From Psychrobacter immobilis (GTDB lineage Bacteria; Pseudomonadota; Gammaproteobacteria; Pseudomonadales; Moraxellaceae): 64,000 bases of DNA. Each line of letters starts with the position of its first letter. The stretch's first letter is position 1. Below are positions 62,711 to 64,000 of the stretch, one piece after another. A model generated the notes under the pieces. That model made no database searches. It was not told where the DNA came from and saw nothing but the letters and a program-made list of their open reading frames with translations. A program made the translations under genes and the position numbers. The DNA lies in the NCBI RefSeq assembly GCF_904846285.1, contig NZ_CAJHAD010000008.1, positions 1-64,000 of the forward strand. The letters run 5' to 3'.

Positions 62711-63244
62711 TTATTTCGCGCTGGTTTTAGCGCCTTCTGCTGCTTCTAACTGAGCAATTTGTTCTTCAAGCAAGGCGATTTGCTCAGCTTTCATCTCTGT
62801 CAGCTGTTTATTCATCGTCAATTGCTCAGCCGCTAACTTCTCTTGTTCTGCTAAGCGTTTATGCTCATCTGCTAAGCGATCGATTTCTTCTTTCGCCAAA
62901 CTATCTGTTTCTGGTAAAGGCGCATTTAAGATAGCTTCGGGATCGGGCGTCTGGTTATCCGTAACAGTAGCATCATCAGTATCTAAATTCAGCTCACTAT
63001 TATCTGACGTGTTATTTAATGAGTTGGTATCTGCTTGTTTAGCGCTATCTTGCTCAATAGAAGCGGCAGTCGATGCCGTACTTTCAACGGGTGCGATACT
63101 AGCGTTAGGCGAATTATTTTTCCAAACCCAGTAACCAATTAATAGTACTGCTAAGATAATGATTGGCCACCATTTTTGGCGTGCCTTAGTAGGCTTTTTC
63201 TTCAGCGATTTAGCTGGTAAAGGGCGTATTTCTTTCTTATTCAT
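62711..63244 (-). CDS. Membrane-anchored protein with acidic linker and coiled coil
   Basis: A 177-residue protein of unknown function. A strongly basic N-terminus (KKEIRPLPAKSLKKKPTKAR) is followed by a single membrane helix (about 27-43, IIILAVLLIGYWVW), giving an N-in, C-out bitopic protein. A Ser/Thr/Asp/Asn-rich linker (about 47-110) leads to a C-terminal coiled coil (about 120-172, with repeated LAEQEKLAAEQL-type heptads). The plan resembles envelope spacer or scaffold proteins, but I recognise no family. It lies 26 bp upstream of the macro-like gene, probably in one transcript. Confidence 0.6.
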   Translation of the reverse strand: MNKKEIRPLPAKSLKKKPTKARQKWWPIIILAVLLIGYWVWKNNSPNASIAPVESTASTAASIEQDSAKQADTNSLNNTSDNSELNLDTDDATVTDNQTPDPEAILNAPLPETDSLAKEEIDRLADEHKRLAEQEKLAAEQLTMNKQLTEMKAEQIALLEEQIAQLEAAEGAKTSAK

Positions 63245-63304
63245 ACAATAATCGATTTATGTCAAAAATATAAGTAGGCATACTATAGCAAAATCAAAAT
63301 AAAA

Positions 63305-63340
63305 AGCCTATCTAACTGGATATATATCATTAGATAGGCT
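63305..63340 (-). terminator. Intrinsic terminator of prlC-yheV
   Basis: AGCCTATCTAA and TTAGATAGGCT form a perfect 11-bp stem around an AT-rich loop, and the minus strand continues TTTTTATTTT. It lies 38 bp past the YheV stop. Confidence 0.88.
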
Positions 63341-63377
63341 AGTAGCTATTAAGACTTGACGATACAGGTTTTCTTAT

Positions 63378-63635
63378 TTATGGCTTAAACTTGACCGTAC
63401 CGCTGGTGCCTGTCGCCATCGCATCACGAGCGATCTGGTCTTCGGCATGGTTTTTGGCACTGATCACATCAGGATCGGGGCGATGCTCGCTATGTCCGCA
63501 CTGAGTACATTCGATGTACTCATCAGGTTCGGGTGTAACGATATTTACTTGTACCACCGCATCCGATGCCTGACATTTAGGGCAACGAACGCCCGCTAAA
63601 AACCGCCGCTTTGGGGTTGATGATTGATAACGCAT
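63378..63635 (-). CDS. yheV: YheV-family zinc ribbon protein
   Basis: An 85-residue protein of the YheV (DUF2387) family, function unknown. It carries a zinc ribbon with two CxxC knuckles, CPKC (about 18-21) and CTQC (about 43-46). The N-terminal KRRFLAGVRCPKC is characteristic of the family. It directly follows prlC on the same strand with no gap between the prlC stop and its start, a pairing also seen in other gammaproteobacteria, and a shared terminator ends the unit. Confidence 0.88.
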   Translation of the reverse strand: MRYQSSTPKRRFLAGVRCPKCQASDAVVQVNIVTPEPDEYIECTQCGHSEHRPDPDVISAKNHAEDQIARDAMATGTSGTVKFKP

Positions 63636-64000
63636 TTAGATAACCTCGCGCGTCGTTTGAGCAGTTGCAGCATCGTCATTTTTAGCATTATCAAAACCGC
63701 TATGGCGTAGTAAGGCATCGATACTGGCGCTGCGACCACGGAAATTCTCAAAATTGGTCTTGGCAGGGAAGCTACCGCCCACTGATAAGATGGTTTCACG
63801 GAAGGCTTTACCAGTAATTGGGTTAAAAATACCTTCTTCTTCAAACTTACTAAAGGCATCAGCAGACAACAACTCCGCCCATTTATACGAGTAATAACCC
63901 GCCGCATAACCACCGGCAAAAATATGACTAAAGCCATTGGCAAAGCGGTTGTAATCAGGCGTCTGCATGATAGCAATATCATCGCGCACGGCATTTAAAG
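63636..64000 (-). CDS. prlC: Oligopeptidase A, C-terminal fragment (runs off the window)
   Basis: Only the last 121 codons are present; the frame stays open to the window edge. Oligopeptidase A is a cytosolic zinc M3 metallopeptidase that degrades peptides, including cleaved signal peptides. The fragment shows the conserved C-terminal region of M3 enzymes: HIFAGGYAAGYYSYKWAELL, DAFSKFEEEGIFNP, and FRETILSVGGSFPAKTNFENFRGR (outlined), then a helix ending SIDALLRHSGF. The zinc-binding HExxH lies beyond the window. It is followed immediately by the YheV gene. Confidence 0.92.
   Translation of the reverse strand, partial: LNAVRDDIAIMQTPDYNRFANGFSHIFAGGYAAGYYSYKWAELLSADAFSKFEEEGIFNPITGKAFRETILSVGGSFPAKTNFENFRGRSASIDALLRHSGFDNAKNDDAATAQTTREVI

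Noticed and set aside
62100..63244. DarTG toxin-antitoxin pair
   Set aside because: The neighbour is a membrane coiled-coil protein, not a DarT ADP-ribosyltransferase, and the macro-like protein lacks catalytic loops.

Overview
The window looks like a chromosomal segment of a moderately AT-rich gammaproteobacterium of the family Moraxellaceae, most probably Psychrobacter. That is an inference from gene content, protein character and gene order (dnaJ next to dapB; tpiA-secG-tRNA-Leu-tRNA-fMet-rimP-nusA-infB-rbfA-truB; pilB-pilC-pilD-coaE); no database search was run. Nearly all of it is core genome. I see no insertion sequence, prophage, CRISPR array or rRNA operon.

Layout. 0.2-3.3 kb: minus-strand genes for a DsrE-like protein, a hot-dog thioesterase, a YheT-type hydrolase and a YigZ-type protein. 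3.5-10 kb: rsuA, an unusually long DsbC-type isomerase with a duplicated N-terminal domain, a DUF2939 protein, dnaJ behind a heat-shock-like promoter, dapB and a short secretin-like protein. 10-19.5 kb (minus strand): an ornithine/lysine decarboxylase, def, a GlsB/YeaQ membrane protein, mpl, an NlpE-like lipoprotein, dsbB, gshA, a Roadblock/LC7 protein and erpA. 20-32 kb: a YheS-type ABC-F protein, an RlpA-like protein, cbpA-cbpM, sstT, holC-pepA, a cysteine hydrolase and lptF-lptG.

32.1-34.5 kb holds an RsmC-like methyltransferase, a strikingly AT-rich orphan gene with a PD-(D/E)XK nuclease-like signature (the best candidate for a transferred accessory gene), and a DUF3817 protein. 34.5-40.8 kb is a long minus-strand run: xerD, a methyltransferase, tusA, a membrane protein, ruvX, yqgE and recN. 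41-47.5 kb: ppnP, rlmB, and coaE-pilD-pilC-pilB (type IV pilus assembly). 48-62 kb is the conserved gene-expression cluster: tpiA, secG, tRNA-Leu(GAG), initiator tRNA, rimP, nusA, infB, rbfA, truB, rpsO and pnp. A small accessory block (a PfpI/DJ-1 protein plus two tiny acidic disordered proteins) sits between truB and rpsO. 62-64 kb: a degenerate macro-domain-like protein, a membrane-anchored coiled-coil protein, a YheV zinc ribbon, and the C-terminal end of prlC running off the window.

Signals that ordinary annotation would miss: two near-perfect ParB-binding parS palindromes inside coding sequences, plus two variant copies flanking dnaJ, one of them built into its terminator hairpin; three unrelated degenerate tandem arrays that share a 13-bp period, one starting inside the cbpM stop region; a U1-U72 mismatch in the initiator tRNA gene behind an exact consensus sigma-70 promoter; and several bidirectional intrinsic terminators between convergent genes.
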